Shown one piece after another: positions 63,909 through 64,000 of a stretch of DNA of 64,000 nucleotides. Every line of letters begins with the position of its first letter. The stretch's first letter is position 1. The DNA comes from Rhodopseudomonas infernalis (GTDB lineage: Bacteria > Pseudomonadota > Alphaproteobacteria > Rhizobiales > Xanthobacteraceae), in assembly GCF_022271405.1 (NCBI RefSeq), contig NZ_JAJNAL010000014.1, forward strand, positions 52,388-116,387. The letters run 5' to 3'. The notes under the pieces were generated by a model. That model searched no databases. It saw nothing but the letters and a program-made list of their open reading frames with translations, and was not told the DNA's origin. Made by a program: the position numbers and the translations under genes.

Positions 63909-64000
63909 GTCATCCTGAGGTGCTCGCCCGCAAGGGCGAGCCTCGAAGGATGCGGACGCGCACTCGGTCGCCGCATCCTTCGAGGCGCGCTATGCGCGCA
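63909..64000. repeat. Second REP-like element, CATCCTGAGGTGC family (cut by the window end)
   Basis: Begins GTCATCCTGAGGTGC like the element at 40962, with inner hairpin GCTCGCCCGCAAGGGCGAGC and the CCTCGAAGGATG/CATCCTTCGAGG pair. The right terminal arm lies beyond base 64000. Confidence 0.85.

Overview
The window is high-GC alphaproteobacterial DNA. Gene content and order point to the Nitrobacteraceae (Bradyrhizobiaceae), most likely a Rhodopseudomonas palustris-type bacterium. The clues are a complete Kdp system, aerobic-type cobalamin genes (cobN, cobO, cobQ), an NAD-dependent Fds formate dehydrogenase, betaine-lipid genes, many orphan substrate-binding proteins, FNR/FixK-like sites and two families of palindromic REP-like repeats. 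The assignment to a genus is inference; no rRNA is present.

Layout. 1-2937: membrane GGDEF/EAL c-di-GMP protein. 2974-11070: KdpE-like operator, a tiny conserved ORF, then kdpF-A-B-C-D-E for ATP-driven K+ uptake and its sensor pair. 11193-16011: cytoplasmic gamma-glutamyltransferase-like protein, two small unknowns overlapping tail to tail, a blue-light (LOV) hybrid histidine kinase and a YccF membrane protein. 16120-20325: a tRNA-Arg gene followed by an AT-richer, about 4.1 kb island bounded by a 44-bp repeat of the tRNA 3' end. It carries an AAA+ ATPase and a cytoplasmic subtilisin-like protease with the architecture of the IetAS anti-phage system, and no visible integrase. 20383-21324: PAS-GGDEF protein.

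21430-28347: a flavin reductase/acyl-CoA-dehydrogenase-fold monooxygenase pair, a divergent LysR regulator, and an amidohydrolase-ABC transporter operon. A near-identical block of about 50 bp lies upstream of the LysR/monooxygenase divergon and of the amidohydrolase operon, which suggests one catabolic regulon for an unknown nitrogen- or sulfur-containing compound. 28784-36617: PepSY membrane protein, an IclR regulator with two orphan periplasmic binding proteins, a YheT-like hydrolase, CutA, a FmdB zinc ribbon and small unknowns.

36759-52425: a large cobalamin region. bluB and cobT make and attach the lower ligand. A cobalamin riboswitch leads into DUF1636-cobU-cobW-cobN-cobO-cobQ. A second riboswitch on the opposite strand leads into a NiCoT cobalt permease, btuC-btuD-btuF and cobD. 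The two operons converge and overlap at cobQ/cobD. cobN contains an in-frame palindromic repeat insertion. 52490-54890: a Gdx/SugE exporter and divergent btaB/btaA (diacylglyceryl-trimethylhomoserine lipid synthesis) with Pho-box-like sites facing both ways. 54926-55076: an FNR-like box, tiny ORF and strong terminator that may form an unannotated short transcript. 55168-63809: LysR regulator, fdsGBACD and an OxlT-family transporter, followed by a terminator and a REP-like repeat running off the window.
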